Source of the DNA: Pseudomonadota bacterium
GTDB lineage: Bacteria; Pseudomonadota; Alphaproteobacteria; Rhizobiales; Xanthobacteraceae
DNA: 64,000 bases
Reading direction: 5' to 3'
Assembly: GCA_023423415.1 (NCBI GenBank)
Contig: JAFAFP010000158.1
Span: 17,796 to 81,795 of the forward strand
Under the pieces are notes generated by a model, which did no database searches, had not been told where the DNA came from, and saw nothing but the letters and a program-made list of their open reading frames with translations. This document shows positions 43,566 through 52,218 of this stretch, in pieces. A program made the translations under genes and the position numbers. Numbering within the stretch: the first letter of the stretch is position 1; every line of letters starts with the position of its first letter.

Positions 43566-44348
43566 ATGCTCGCACGCATGGTCGGCTTTATTTATGGTCG
43601 CAATCCATTTCTTGAGGCCGTGCCCTGGTTGATGCTGGCCTCGGCGCTGCGTTTCGTCGCCTTTGTGGGCGGGTTTGGGGCGCTGATTGTCCTCATTTTC
43701 GTCAATCTGGCCATCTTTCTGGCCTTCCTGCTGGCCGCGCGGCGGATGATTGAATGGACGGGTGGCAGCGTCCAATTCGGTCATTGGCCGCTTCGCGATC
43801 AGTTGCGTGTGGGCCAGCAGATTTTGAATCGGATGCTGCTGCTGTTGTTCGGTATGGCCGTTGCGGTGAGCCTCTTTGGCTTCGGATCGTTTGCGCCGCA
43901 TCTGCTCAAGGGGTTCGACGGCATCGCGTTCGACCAGTTCACCAATGCCGGCAGGTTCTGGAGTGCTTTCCTCGCAGCTCTTGTTTACCTGATGCTGATC
44001 GATGCCGAGCAGCACGGCAAGCCGTCGTTATTGCGGACGATGCGCACCCTGCTGCTGATGTGGCGATGGGCGCTGCCTGCAATCGTGCTCGTGGCCTTCG
44101 CGCATATTGCGCTAGCTGTCGTGCAAGGGCAGGCCCGTTATCTGCTCGGCGTGGTGTGGCTGGCGCCCGGCGCGCCCCAGACGGTGATGGGCGTTGTCTA
44201 TTTCGTGTTTGTATTCGGCTTTGCCGCCATACGTCTGTGGGTCACGCTCGCGATCCTGACCATCGGGCTGCGTGAAGGATACAGGCGTATGCCCGCATGG
44301 TCAGCCAGACAGATTGCCGATCGAGGCACGGGTTCTCAACGGCGCTGA
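43566..44348 (+). CDS. Polytopic membrane protein, hypothetical
   Basis: 260 residues from ATG 43566 (a GTG at 43551 is possible). It has about six hydrophobic segments (WLMLASALRFVAFVGGFGALIVLIFV onward) and a basic C-terminus (GLREGYRRMPAWSARQIADRG). No family was recognised. It overlaps the end of the convergent dsbB gene by 13 nt, which means that one of the two 3' ends may be slightly different. Expression signals are weak. Confidence 0.7.
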   Translation: MLARMVGFIYGRNPFLEAVPWLMLASALRFVAFVGGFGALIVLIFVNLAIFLAFLLAARRMIEWTGGSVQFGHWPLRDQLRVGQQILNRMLLLLFGMAVAVSLFGFGSFAPHLLKGFDGIAFDQFTNAGRFWSAFLAALVYLMLIDAEQHGKPSLLRTMRTLLLMWRWALPAIVLVAFAHIALAVVQGQARYLLGVVWLAPGAPQTVMGVVYFVFVFGFAAIRLWVTLAILTIGLREGYRRMPAWSARQIADRGTGSQRR

Positions 44349-44884
44349 AACAATTCGTATCGCACCGGATTGTCCGGGCACTCCGTTGGCCCGCAGATCG
44401 CAAAGGTCGAAACGACATTTGCGGCCGTCACCGCAATCGTCAGCCAAACCGCAACGCTCGCTGCCGCTGTATTCGTCTGTGGCGTTTTATCGTTTTCGAA
44501 TTGCTGTTCGAACAGAAGCAGCAACGTGAAGACAAGAAGCGCGACCACAAAGATAATGAAGGCCCACGTGTAATAGTGATAGCCGAATATCGCCGAGCCA
44601 TAGCCTGGATCGCCCGGCACGATATGCAGGAACATCTGCCGCATCGCCACGGCCGCGCCGGCCATCGCCGCCAGCATCGACATTGCATAATGCGCCGGGC
44701 TCGGTCCGTAACGGAGATTGAGGATCGGGCCGATCGCCATCGCGCAGAAGAACACGCGCTGCAGCATGCAAAGCGGACAGGGCAGCTCTCCGAGCGCGAA
44801 CTGCATCGCGAAAGCGACGATCAGCACGCCGCTGATCGCATAGAGTGCGAGAATGTTCAGGACGTTGGCGGTACTGCGGTTCAT
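44336..44884 (-). CDS. dsbB: Disulfide bond formation protein B (DsbB family)
   Basis: 182 residues with four transmembrane helices. C36-P-L-C39 (ELPCPLCML) is the ubiquinone-proximal redox pair and C..C (ICGPTEC, about 163-168) the periplasmic pair, which accepts electrons from DsbA. It re-oxidises DsbA using quinones. A small partner membrane protein lies just upstream on the same strand (see 44891). No dsbA is in the window. It overlaps the convergent membrane gene end. Confidence 0.92.
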   Translation of the reverse strand: MNRSTANVLNILALYAISGVLIVAFAMQFALGELPCPLCMLQRVFFCAMAIGPILNLRYGPSPAHYAMSMLAAMAGAAVAMRQMFLHIVPGDPGYGSAIFGYHYYTWAFIIFVVALLVFTLLLLFEQQFENDKTPQTNTAAASVAVWLTIAVTAANVVSTFAICGPTECPDNPVRYELFQRR

Positions 44885-44890
44885 GTCGGC

Positions 44891-45049
44891 TCAGAATGAA
44901 AGCGTTAGCGGGTCGGTCATGTGGTGCAGGAACAAGGCAAGGGTGATGACCAGTGCCACCGCGAACATCGCCAACGTCACGATGCGCGCCGCCAGCCAGG
45001 CAGAGAGCAGAACACAGGTCCAGATAACAAAAAGCAACGTAAAGAGCAT
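44891..45049 (-). CDS. DUF5993-type small membrane protein upstream of dsbB
   Basis: 52 residues if started at ATG 45049 (MLFTLLFV); an ATG at 45088 would add 13. Two helices are separated by a short loop and the end is LFLHHMTDPLTLSF, matching the small DUF5993 proteins found next to dsbB genes. It ends 6 nt before dsbB, so both are co-transcribed; a role in DsbB function or assembly is an inference. Confidence 0.8.
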   Translation of the reverse strand: MLFTLLFVIWTCVLLSAWLAARIVTLAMFAVALVITLALFLHHMTDPLTLSF

Positions 45050-45143
45050 CGGATGGTCATCCAGCGGCAATCTTGCTCGTCCGCTCATAGCAACGGCATT
45101 GAGTCGGCGCGAGGCCGCATGTGACGCAAGTCGGGTTCATTAG

Positions 45144-45176
45144 AAAAGAGGCCGTCCGGTGCCGGACGGCCTCTTT
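45144..45176 (-). terminator. Intrinsic terminator after the choloylglycine-hydrolase-like gene
   Basis: GAGGCCGTCCGG and CCGGACGGCCTC form a 12-bp perfect stem (45148-45159, 45162-45173). On the minus strand it is followed by TTTT. It ends the transcript from 46303 and lies before the DUF5993/dsbB unit. Confidence 0.85.
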
Positions 45177-45196
45177 GCGTGCGACGCCGTCGCTCC

Positions 45197-46303
45197 TTAC
45201 GGCGTGAGCGACTTTATCACCTCATCGCCCTTGATCGAGATCTTGACGATGTCCTTGCCGTCCACATTCATCTTCATCAGGTCGAGCGAGCGGATCTGAC
45301 TGTTCTCATAGGTGCGGAAGTGATAGCGCTTGGCCTTCAGGTCGCTGGCAGCGGTCCAGAGCGTGTAGTCGGCCTGGATATTGCCGTTTGCATCCTTCTG
45401 TCCGTCGCGCGCCGAACCCTTCGGAATATCGAACTGGTTCAGCACGTGAAACGCCTGAAGGACGGCTTCGTTACCTGTCTTTGACTTGAACACCGACTGG
45501 CTGAAAGCCACTGCGCGGACGAAACGCGAGGGTGGCGTGAAATCTCCGGGCAAACCCAGCATGCCCGAGCCCTGGCCTGTCGGCACGAGCTTGATCGGTC
45601 CCAATTGGACAGGCGGCGTGTTGTCCATTGAGAAGTTGATGTAGTTCCGCAGATTGGTCATGTGCCAATCGAAGGCCGGCGAGTTGGTGATCACACCCAG
45701 CGGGTTGTCGTGAATGTTGAGCTTGCCGCCGACATATTCGATGACGATGCTCTTGCCCGACGCATCATGGACGATGAAATGCACTTCGGGAGCGAAGCCC
45801 CACCCGCCAAACACGACGGCGGGAACGACGACGTTGCCGATATTAGCCTTCACTTCGTCGATATTGGCGAAATTCTCGAGCAACCACGATCCCAGTTCCC
45901 ACGGGGCCATCGTCTTGCTCGCATCGGCAGGGGTGTAAGGCATGTAGCCCGCCGAGGTCGGAAAGTAGAACAGCCCGACCGCAAGGCCTTGTTCATTCAG
46001 TCCGTCGAATAAAAACGGGACACCCGCGCCGTTCATGCCGACACTGGCGTATTTCGCCTTCCACTTCAGACCGTCCTTGCCGTCCGGAGTGGTTCCGGTT
46101 CGCGCATAGCCGCGCGGCACCATGATGACATCGGACATGAGATCGATGCCGAATTCCAGCGTTCGCGCGTGAACGGCCGTGCCGTCCGTTGCCTTCAGAA
46201 AAATGCCGGTGCAGGCCTGTACGGATTGTGCCCCGCTCGCCATCAGCATCGCGCAGGTCGCGATGACTGAAACGGTTTTTTTCAAGGGACGATATCGTGC
46301 CAT
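45197..46303 (-). CDS. Linear amide C-N hydrolase (choloylglycine hydrolase/penicillin V acylase family), exported
   Basis: 368 residues from ATG 46303, following GGAAGG. A signal peptide (1-30) ends SVQA, and the next residue is Cys31, which heads the TGIFLKATDGT sequence: signal cleavage would expose the N-terminal nucleophile Cys of the family, as in known periplasmic PVA-like enzymes. RTLEFG (about 48-53) and NSPAFDWHMTNLRNY contain the conserved Arg and Asn residues. Substrates include bile salt conjugates, N-acyl amino acids, penicillin V or acyl-homoserine lactones; the substrate here is unknown. Confidence 0.92.
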   Translation of the reverse strand: MARYRPLKKTVSVIATCAMLMASGAQSVQACTGIFLKATDGTAVHARTLEFGIDLMSDVIMVPRGYARTGTTPDGKDGLKWKAKYASVGMNGAGVPFLFDGLNEQGLAVGLFYFPTSAGYMPYTPADASKTMAPWELGSWLLENFANIDEVKANIGNVVVPAVVFGGWGFAPEVHFIVHDASGKSIVIEYVGGKLNIHDNPLGVITNSPAFDWHMTNLRNYINFSMDNTPPVQLGPIKLVPTGQGSGMLGLPGDFTPPSRFVRAVAFSQSVFKSKTGNEAVLQAFHVLNQFDIPKGSARDGQKDANGNIQADYTLWTAASDLKAKRYHFRTYENSQIRSLDLMKMNVDGKDIVKISIKGDEVIKSLTP

Positions 46304-46453
46304 TCGCGTTGCGCCTTCCGGACTGCCGTGGGTCAAAGAAATACGGATGCGCCCCTTTCAGGTGCGCGTCCAATCGATTGCCTGTTGGCAGTACAGCGCG
46401 AGCATGAACCAATCGTGTAAAGGATCGGCTCCGGCTTTATTAAGATTGTCGCG

Positions 46454-46526
46454 AGTGTCCTGAATCCGAAGTTCGCATGATTTTGCCGCAACTCCGTTTG
46501 CGAACTTCGGATTCAAAGGACACTAG
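46454..46526. mobile_element. MITE-like inverted-repeat element A
   Basis: Arms AGTGTCC..TGAATCCGAAGTTCGCA (46454-46477) and its complement TGCGAACTTCGGATTCAAAGGACACT (46499-46524) pair over about 24 positions with a 2-nt bulge and a 21-nt loop; the right arm ends GGACACTAG. No coding content. It resembles a non-autonomous palindromic element. Confidence 0.7.
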
Positions 46527-46540
46527 CAACGTATTGATTT

Positions 46541-46617
46541 CTAGTGTGGTTTGGATCGGAAATCCGCGTTGCGAGGGTGCGGCAACAATGAAGCGGGCTT
46601 TCGATCCACCACACTAG
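46541..46617. mobile_element. MITE-like inverted-repeat element B
   Basis: Arms CTAGTGTGGTTTGGATCGGAAA (46541-46562) and TTTCGATCCACCACACTAG (46599-46617) pair with small gaps, enclosing about 36 bp. The outer CTAGTGT/ACACTAG matches the end of element A, 15 bp away. Confidence 0.7.
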
Positions 46618-46634
46618 CCGTGTGACGTCTTGCG

Positions 46635-47597
46635 TTAGTTAATCTTTACATCCCCGGCCTTGATGATCGGCGCCCAGCGCGTGATCTCGCTGTCGATGAC
46701 TTTGCGGAATTGCGCAGGAGAGTTGCCGACCGGCTCCATGAATTGTGTCGCCAGCTTCTCCCGCGACGCCTTGGACGTGATCGCTTCCGCCACGTCCTTG
46801 TTGATAGCCTCAATGACGGCGGGCGCAGTGCCACCCGGTGCGATCAGGCCCATCCAGGTGTCAGCCTCAACGTCGATGCCGGTTTCCTTCAGGGTCCGGA
46901 TATTCGGCAAGAAAGGGGAGCGCTTCGGCAGCGACACAGCGAGGATCTTCGCTTTGCCGGCGTCGGCCTGCGGCGTCACCGAGATGGCAGGCAAAGCCGC
47001 CATATGCACGTCGCCGCGAATGAGCGCCGTCATCGCCGCTGGTGAGGACGGGTAGGGGATATGCACCATCTTGGCGCCGCTCTTCTGCGCAATCGCTTCC
47101 ATCGTCAGGTGCGACAGCGAGCCGTTGCCGATCGAGCCGTAATTGTATTTGCCCGGATTCTTCTTCAGCAGATCGATCAGTTCGGCCACCGTGTTCACAC
47201 CGAGGTCGGGATGAACCGCGAGCGCACTCGGCATCGTGACAAGCTGGGTCACGGCCACGAGATCCTTGGCGGGATCGTAGGGGAGCTTCGAGAACAGCAG
47301 CGTATTGATCGCGAGCGGTCCGCCGATGCTGACGCCAAGCGTCGCACCGTCCGGTGAGGCTTTTGCAACGGCGTCGGTGCCGGTGTTGCCGCTGGCGCCC
47401 GGCTTGTTCTCGATCACGAACGCCGAGTTCGGATATTTCGCCTGCAACTGTTCGCCGACCAGACGCGCCACGATGTCGGGTGTCGAGCCGGGACCGAACG
47501 GCACCATGATGCGAACGGTCTTCGCCGGCCACTCCTGCGCCTGCGCCGGAACGATGGCCGCGATCATCGCTGCCAGAATGAATGCACGCCGTTTCAT
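46635..47597 (-). CDS. Bug/TctC-family receptor paired with a FAD oxidoreductase
   Basis: 320 residues. Signal peptide (1-21, ending AQAQ), then WPAKTVRIMVPFGPGSTPDIVARLVGEQLQ, the Bug N-terminus, and NKPGASGNTGTDAVAKA (around 65-80). Typical TctC-type length. It starts 1 nt after the stop of the FAD oxidoreductase gene on the same strand, so the two are almost certainly one operon. It probably captures the compound that the oxidoreductase acts on or a derivative. No permease genes are nearby. Confidence 0.92.
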   Translation of the reverse strand: MKRRAFILAAMIAAIVPAQAQEWPAKTVRIMVPFGPGSTPDIVARLVGEQLQAKYPNSAFVIENKPGASGNTGTDAVAKASPDGATLGVSIGGPLAINTLLFSKLPYDPAKDLVAVTQLVTMPSALAVHPDLGVNTVAELIDLLKKNPGKYNYGSIGNGSLSHLTMEAIAQKSGAKMVHIPYPSSPAAMTALIRGDVHMAALPAISVTPQADAGKAKILAVSLPKRSPFLPNIRTLKETGIDVEADTWMGLIAPGGTAPAVIEAINKDVAEAITSKASREKLATQFMEPVGNSPAQFRKVIDSEITRWAPIIKAGDVKIN

Positions 47598-47598
47598 G

Positions 47599-48933
47599 CT
47601 AGTCCTTCCCTAGGAATACGCCGTTTCTTTCCAGCGTTTCATGCAGTTTGTCGATCTCAATATCGGCCGGGGACTTGCCAACGGCAATCGCGAGATGCGC
47701 GCCCGTGGCCGCGGCTTCGCCCATGACGAAGCACGCCCCCGAAACGCGCGCGGCAGACTGGCCCTCATGCGTCATGGAGGCGCAACGGCCAGCCACGAGG
47801 AGGTTGTCGATCCGCTGCGGCAGCAGCATGCGATAGGGCAGGTGGTTGTAGCCGCGAGAGCCGGGGATGTCCGGCCACTCCCATTTCACGTCGCCTGCGA
47901 CATGCGCCTCGATCGGCCAGCCATTCACGCCGATGGTGTCGTCGAAGCTCGCGCAGTTCAGCACGTCCTCGCGTGACAATTGATAGTGACCGGTGATGCG
48001 GCGGGTCTCGCGAATGCCCAGTTGCGGCGGCAGATCGACGATATACGCGTTCTCGAAACCGGGCGCGTTCTGCTTCAGGAATTCGAAGAAGGCGAGGGCC
48101 TGACGACGCCCCTCGATTTCGCCAATGGTCAGTTCGACGGCATCGGCACCGTTGAGGGCGCGCCCGTCGTCGGTCTTGAGCTGCGTCACGTTCACCCGCC
48201 ATTCCGTCTCGTGCTTCATCGGTCGCACGATCGCGCCCTTGCGCGGAAAGTGAACGCCGCGCTTCTCGGCTTCATCCATGAGCGTTGGGATGGTCTTCCA
48301 CGCTTCGCCCGCCGCATTCGGATCGACCCCGTTGAGACGGAACATCATGGTCGGGTAGAGCATGTCGTCCTCGCCCCGACCGATCTCGAATGGCGCGCCG
48401 GCAAAGGCTGCGAGATCGCCGTCGCCGGAGCAATCGATATAGACGGTGGCACGGACCGCCATGCGGCCCGACTTGGTTTCGATCAACAGCGCATCGATGC
48501 GGCCGCCGTCCATCAGTACGCCGGCAGCGACCGCATGAAACAGGATGCTGACACCGCGCGAGAGCAACAGATCGTCGGCGGCGATCTTGAGCGCTGCGGT
48601 GTCGTAGGCCTGGGCTTTGGTCTTGCCGAAAATCATGTGCGGTTCGTTGAGACCGCCGAGCCTATCGATCCGTCCAAGCAGATCGTCGGCAACGCCATGC
48701 GCCACCTGCCGGATGTCGCCATGAACATTGGCATGCAGGCCGCAGAAATTCGTCACGCCCGCCGCCGTACCCATGCCGCCGAGAAAGCCATAGCGTTCGA
48801 TCAGCAGCACCTTGCGGCAAAGCGCGGCCGCGGCGGCCGCAGCGGCAATGCCGGCCGGTCCGCCGCCAAGGACAGCGATATCGAATTCCCCGAAGAGCGG
48901 GGTTTCTCGCGCGGGTTCCTGGATGTTGAGCAC
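47599..48933 (-). CDS. FAD-dependent oxidoreductase
   Basis: 444 residues. DIAVLGGGPAGIAAAAAAA (about 18-36) is the FAD-binding site; VYIDCSGDGDLAAFAGAPFE (about 167-186) is the characteristic motif of the FAD-dependent PF12831-type oxidoreductases, and NLLVAGRCASMTHEGQSAARVSGACFVMGEAAA closes the cofactor domain. No membrane segment or signal. Many members are catabolic enzymes of unknown substrate. It is translationally linked to a Bug receptor gene downstream. ATG at 48933 is supported by context only; the SD is weak. Confidence 0.9.
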   Translation of the reverse strand: MLNIQEPARETPLFGEFDIAVLGGGPAGIAAAAAAAALCRKVLLIERYGFLGGMGTAAGVTNFCGLHANVHGDIRQVAHGVADDLLGRIDRLGGLNEPHMIFGKTKAQAYDTAALKIAADDLLLSRGVSILFHAVAAGVLMDGGRIDALLIETKSGRMAVRATVYIDCSGDGDLAAFAGAPFEIGRGEDDMLYPTMMFRLNGVDPNAAGEAWKTIPTLMDEAEKRGVHFPRKGAIVRPMKHETEWRVNVTQLKTDDGRALNGADAVELTIGEIEGRRQALAFFEFLKQNAPGFENAYIVDLPPQLGIRETRRITGHYQLSREDVLNCASFDDTIGVNGWPIEAHVAGDVKWEWPDIPGSRGYNHLPYRMLLPQRIDNLLVAGRCASMTHEGQSAARVSGACFVMGEAAATGAHLAIAVGKSPADIEIDKLHETLERNGVFLGKD

Positions 48934-49020
48934 GGCGAAGTATCCCTTGGCAGACTTGGCCGTCCCGAACAGGAAACGGCCAAGTGTCTTTGAACAAGCG
49001 TTCGTTGAACGCTGGCGTTG

Positions 49021-49824
49021 TTATGCCGCAGCCTGCAGCAGGATATCGGTGACTTGATCGGGCATATCGACCATGACATCGTGCCCACACGGCAATTCGT
49101 GCATGGTCCACGACTTGGCTTGCGCGCGTGCCTGCGCCGTGTCGAAGACCGGGGTTGCGAAGCCCTTGCCGCGGATGAATGTCTTTCGTGCGATGCGATC
49201 CCGTGCACCGGTCAGCGTTATCTTCTCGAGGAACGCGGCGCTGGGCTGTGGCGTGCACATTTCATCGACCCAGGCGCGATCCTTTTCGTTGACCGCGTAG
49301 AATGAGGCCGGCGCGGCCGGCATGACGATTTCGCCTTTGCTGGACAGCTTGGCGATGGATTCGCTGACGCGTGGCACGAGATCGGCGCAGCTCTCGCCAT
49401 TCTCGGGAACGAAAGCGTCGGCGTAGACGATCGATGCGATCTTGCCGCCGGCCTTTTCCGCCACGCCCGACACCACGAAGCCGCCGTAGGAGTGGCCGAC
49501 CAGCACGATGTTGTCGAGCCGCTCCCATTTGATGAGATTGGCAATGTCGCTGACGTGGGTGGTGAGATTGACCTTCGCGTCGAGCAGGTGAGAGCGATCG
49601 GCCAATCCGGTCAGCGTCGGTGTGAAGACCTTGTGGCCGCGCGCCTGAAGACGGTCGGCGACGCGCCGCCAGCACCATCCGCCGCGCCAGGCGCCATGAA
49701 CCAGAACGAAGGTTCGGCCGCTGGCCGGCGTCTGCGCGGTGGCCTGCGCCAGGCCAGTGGCGGCGATCCCGGCTGTCGCTCCGGCGAGCAGGTTGCGGCG
49801 TGTGAATCGGTTCAAGGCAGTCAT
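49021..49824 (-). CDS. Alpha/beta hydrolase with Tat signal (EstC-like)
   Basis: 267 residues. The N-terminus has TRRNLLAG, a twin-arginine signal, with cleavage near residue 31. VLVHGAWRGGWCWRRVADRL is the oxyanion region, nucleophile Ser112 is in GHSYGG, and catalytic His is in ELPCGHDVM (about 250). The HGAW-type N-terminus is typical of EstC-like/salicylate-ester-like hydrolases. Export by Tat suggests a cofactor-independent but folded periplasmic enzyme. It is divergent from a LysR regulator that probably controls it. Confidence 0.88.
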   Translation of the reverse strand: MTALNRFTRRNLLAGATAGIAATGLAQATAQTPASGRTFVLVHGAWRGGWCWRRVADRLQARGHKVFTPTLTGLADRSHLLDAKVNLTTHVSDIANLIKWERLDNIVLVGHSYGGFVVSGVAEKAGGKIASIVYADAFVPENGESCADLVPRVSESIAKLSSKGEIVMPAAPASFYAVNEKDRAWVDEMCTPQPSAAFLEKITLTGARDRIARKTFIRGKGFATPVFDTAQARAQAKSWTMHELPCGHDVMVDMPDQVTDILLQAAA

Positions 49825-49877
49825 GGGTCCTCCGCTGTCGGCGCTCTCTCAGGCGCTTGACGGGCGAGTATCATCCT

Positions 49878-49909
49878 GCATTTTGGAGTAGAATGCCTCA
49901 AAATGAGGC
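49878..49909. promoter_or_regulatory. Overlapping inverted repeats in the hydrolase/LysR intergenic region
   Basis: GCATT-N9-AATGC (49878-49896) and GCCTC-N5-GAGGC (49895-49909) overlap at GC. They lie between divergent starts at 49824 and 49939, where LysR-type sites (T-N11-A) are expected. Likely LysR operator. Confidence 0.55.
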
Positions 49910-49938
49910 AGCATCTAGTGTGAATTGGATCAAATCAG

Positions 49939-50838
49939 GTGGACACATACCTGAATTTCAAGGCTTTCCAGGCGTCGGCCAGGTTCGGCAGCTTCTCGCG
50001 GGCCGCCCGCGAGTTGGACATCGCGGTTTCGGTGGTGACCAAGCGGGTGAACCAGCTCGAGCATCAGCTTCATGCGGTGTTGTTCGAGCGCACGACCCGG
50101 CAGCTCACGCTCACCGAAGCCGGCCGCCACTATCTCGAGCGATCGCGCCCGTTGCTGGCCGAGTTCGACGACCTGTTGAAGGGCCCGTCGCGACACCCCG
50201 GCGACATCGGCGACGCGCTCCGCATCAAGGCGCCGACTTCCCTGACGGTGTTTCAGTTGCGTCAGGTGTTCGACGCCTATCAGGCGGAGTTTCGCAAGGT
50301 GCGCCTGGAGGTCGTGCTGATCGATCGCGCCGTCGATCCCGTCCTCGAAGGCTTCGACGTTTCAGTCGGAGCGCATTGGAACAGGTCGTTCGCAGGCGTG
50401 CTGGAAAAGCCGCTCTGTCCGTTGCGGCGGATCGTCTGCGCATCGCCGGACTACGTTGCCGAACGAGGCAGCCCCGTTCATCCACGCGATCTGATCGATC
50501 ATGATTGCCTGAGCTTTATCCCGACCGGCAATGCCTGGACCTTCGAGCATCGGCATGGGCCGATCACGATCAACGTCACGCCGCACCTGGCATCGAACGA
50601 CGGTCAGATGCTTGTCGATGCAGCCCTGAATGGCCGCGGCATTGTTCTGTCATCGACCTACATCGTGAAGGATCTCGTTCGCAGCGGCCGGCTGATGCCG
50701 CTGCTCGTCGACTTCCCAATTCCCGATCTGTGGATCAAGGCCGTGACTCCGATCCGCCGCGCTACTGCGCCGGCCGTTGTCGCATTGATTGATCGGCTGG
50801 AGGCGTTCCTGTCGCCGGTCCCGCCCTGGGAGGCATGA
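49939..50838 (+). CDS. LysR-family transcriptional regulator
   Basis: 299 residues, GTG start at 49939. The N-terminal wHTH (FGSFSRAARELDIAVSVVTKRVNQLEHQLHAVLFERTTRQLTLTEAGRHYLERSR) is typical, followed by the two-lobed co-inducer domain. The regulator is divergent from a Tat-exported alpha/beta hydrolase and the 114-bp gap contains two overlapping palindromes, so it probably activates or represses that gene and itself. Ligand unknown. The ATG-less start was chosen because the frame begins MDTYLNFKAFQ, which is the usual LysR onset. Confidence 0.93.
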   Translation: MDTYLNFKAFQASARFGSFSRAARELDIAVSVVTKRVNQLEHQLHAVLFERTTRQLTLTEAGRHYLERSRPLLAEFDDLLKGPSRHPGDIGDALRIKAPTSLTVFQLRQVFDAYQAEFRKVRLEVVLIDRAVDPVLEGFDVSVGAHWNRSFAGVLEKPLCPLRRIVCASPDYVAERGSPVHPRDLIDHDCLSFIPTGNAWTFEHRHGPITINVTPHLASNDGQMLVDAALNGRGIVLSSTYIVKDLVRSGRLMPLLVDFPIPDLWIKAVTPIRRATAPAVVALIDRLEAFLSPVPPWEA

Positions 50839-50934
50839 GGTCGCAATCGAGCATAACCATGCGCACGTCACTTGGACGTCGTTTGATCGACCCTCTATGA
50901 TCGACGAGGTCCATTTCAGAGATTCGCCATTGCC

Positions 50935-52101
50935 ATGCGCCCGGTGTTTCGTATTGCCCTTGTCCTGTTCACCGTTCTTCTGTCACCCTTTATCGCGCAC
51001 GCTGCGACGCCGGTCCTTTCGCCGTTGATCGCCGATGTGCTGAGCGCGCCCTGGCCGGTCACGGGCTCGGATGGCAAACGTCATCTCGTCTATGAATTGC
51101 GCCTCGGCAATGCGACGCCCGACGCCGTGCAGGTCAAGCAGATTGAAGTTGTCGATCCGTCGGATCAGCGTGTGCTGCTCAAGCTGGATCGCGATGCGCT
51201 TGGAAAGCGGTTGTCGCTTGGCGGCCGGCGCGGTGCGGAATCGTCCGAGATCGGCGTCGGTCAGTTCGGCGTGGTGTTTCTGCATATTGTGACGCAGTTG
51301 AACGATCCGCTCCCAAAGGTGCTGGTTCATCGCATCGCGGGCGAACTGACGCAGCTTGGTCGCGATTTCGAGATCACTGTTGCGCCAACGCAGGTGATTG
51401 ATCGCGCGCCGGTGGTCATTGGCGCGCCGTTGCGCGGAAAGGGATTTGTCGCGGGTGACGGCTGCTGCGACACCATCCGGCATGTCCGCGCGCTGCTTCC
51501 GCTCGATGGCCGCTTTTATCTGGCGCAGCGTTTCGCGATTGACTGGGAGCAGGTGGACGACGAGGGGCGTCTTCTCAAGGGCGATCCGAAGAGCGTAACG
51601 AGCTACCACATCTTCGGCCGCGAGGTTCATGCGGTCGCCGATGGCAAGGTTGCGTCATCCCGCAACGATCTGAAGGAGCAGGTGCCCGGAAAATTACCGG
51701 AAGGATTGCCGGTCGATGAGGTCGACGGCAATTTCGTCGTGCTCGATATCGGCAACGGCGCCTATGTGAACTACGCGCACATGCAGCCCGGCAGCGTCAC
51801 GGTGAAGGCCGGCGATATCGTGAAGCGCGGCACGGTGCTCGGAAAAGTCGGAAACACCGGCAACAGCCAGGAGCCGCACCTTCATCTGCATGTGATGGAT
51901 GGCCCCAATCCTCTGATGTCGAACGGCATCCCTTATGTGTTCGACAACTTTACGCTGTCGGCGATCGACAAGGCGGGCACGGAGGATTTCGACAAGGCAG
52001 CAGAAACCGGCGCGCCGATGACGTTGACCAAGGTGTCGCCGCCGCAGCCGATGAACAACGTGCTGCCACTCGATCTGACGGTCGTGGAGTTTGCGCAATA
52101 A
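50935..52101 (+). CDS. M23-family zinc metallopeptidase, exported
   Basis: 388 residues with a signal peptide (1-23, ending AHAA). The C-terminal part has the LytM/M23 core: HAVADGKV (first His region about 225-235), then GNTGNSQEPHLHLHVMDG, the HxH zinc pair. The N-terminal 180 residues form a beta-rich domain of unknown role. M23 enzymes cleave peptidoglycan cross-links; degenerate members act as activators. Here the HxH pair and its upstream His/Asp context look intact, suggesting catalytic activity. It is 96 bp after the LysR gene. Confidence 0.85.
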   Translation: MRPVFRIALVLFTVLLSPFIAHAATPVLSPLIADVLSAPWPVTGSDGKRHLVYELRLGNATPDAVQVKQIEVVDPSDQRVLLKLDRDALGKRLSLGGRRGAESSEIGVGQFGVVFLHIVTQLNDPLPKVLVHRIAGELTQLGRDFEITVAPTQVIDRAPVVIGAPLRGKGFVAGDGCCDTIRHVRALLPLDGRFYLAQRFAIDWEQVDDEGRLLKGDPKSVTSYHIFGREVHAVADGKVASSRNDLKEQVPGKLPEGLPVDEVDGNFVVLDIGNGAYVNYAHMQPGSVTVKAGDIVKRGTVLGKVGNTGNSQEPHLHLHVMDGPNPLMSNGIPYVFDNFTLSAIDKAGTEDFDKAAETGAPMTLTKVSPPQPMNNVLPLDLTVVEFAQ

Positions 52102-52218
52102 CGCCGTGGCGGTGTCATTGACCGAAGCTATCCCCGGTCATCACAGCGGGCCTTGCTTGCTTCCCGCGCGGTCATCGCCTAATTGGAGTCATTCCAATCG
52201 CAATCGGCGGGAGGCCAC

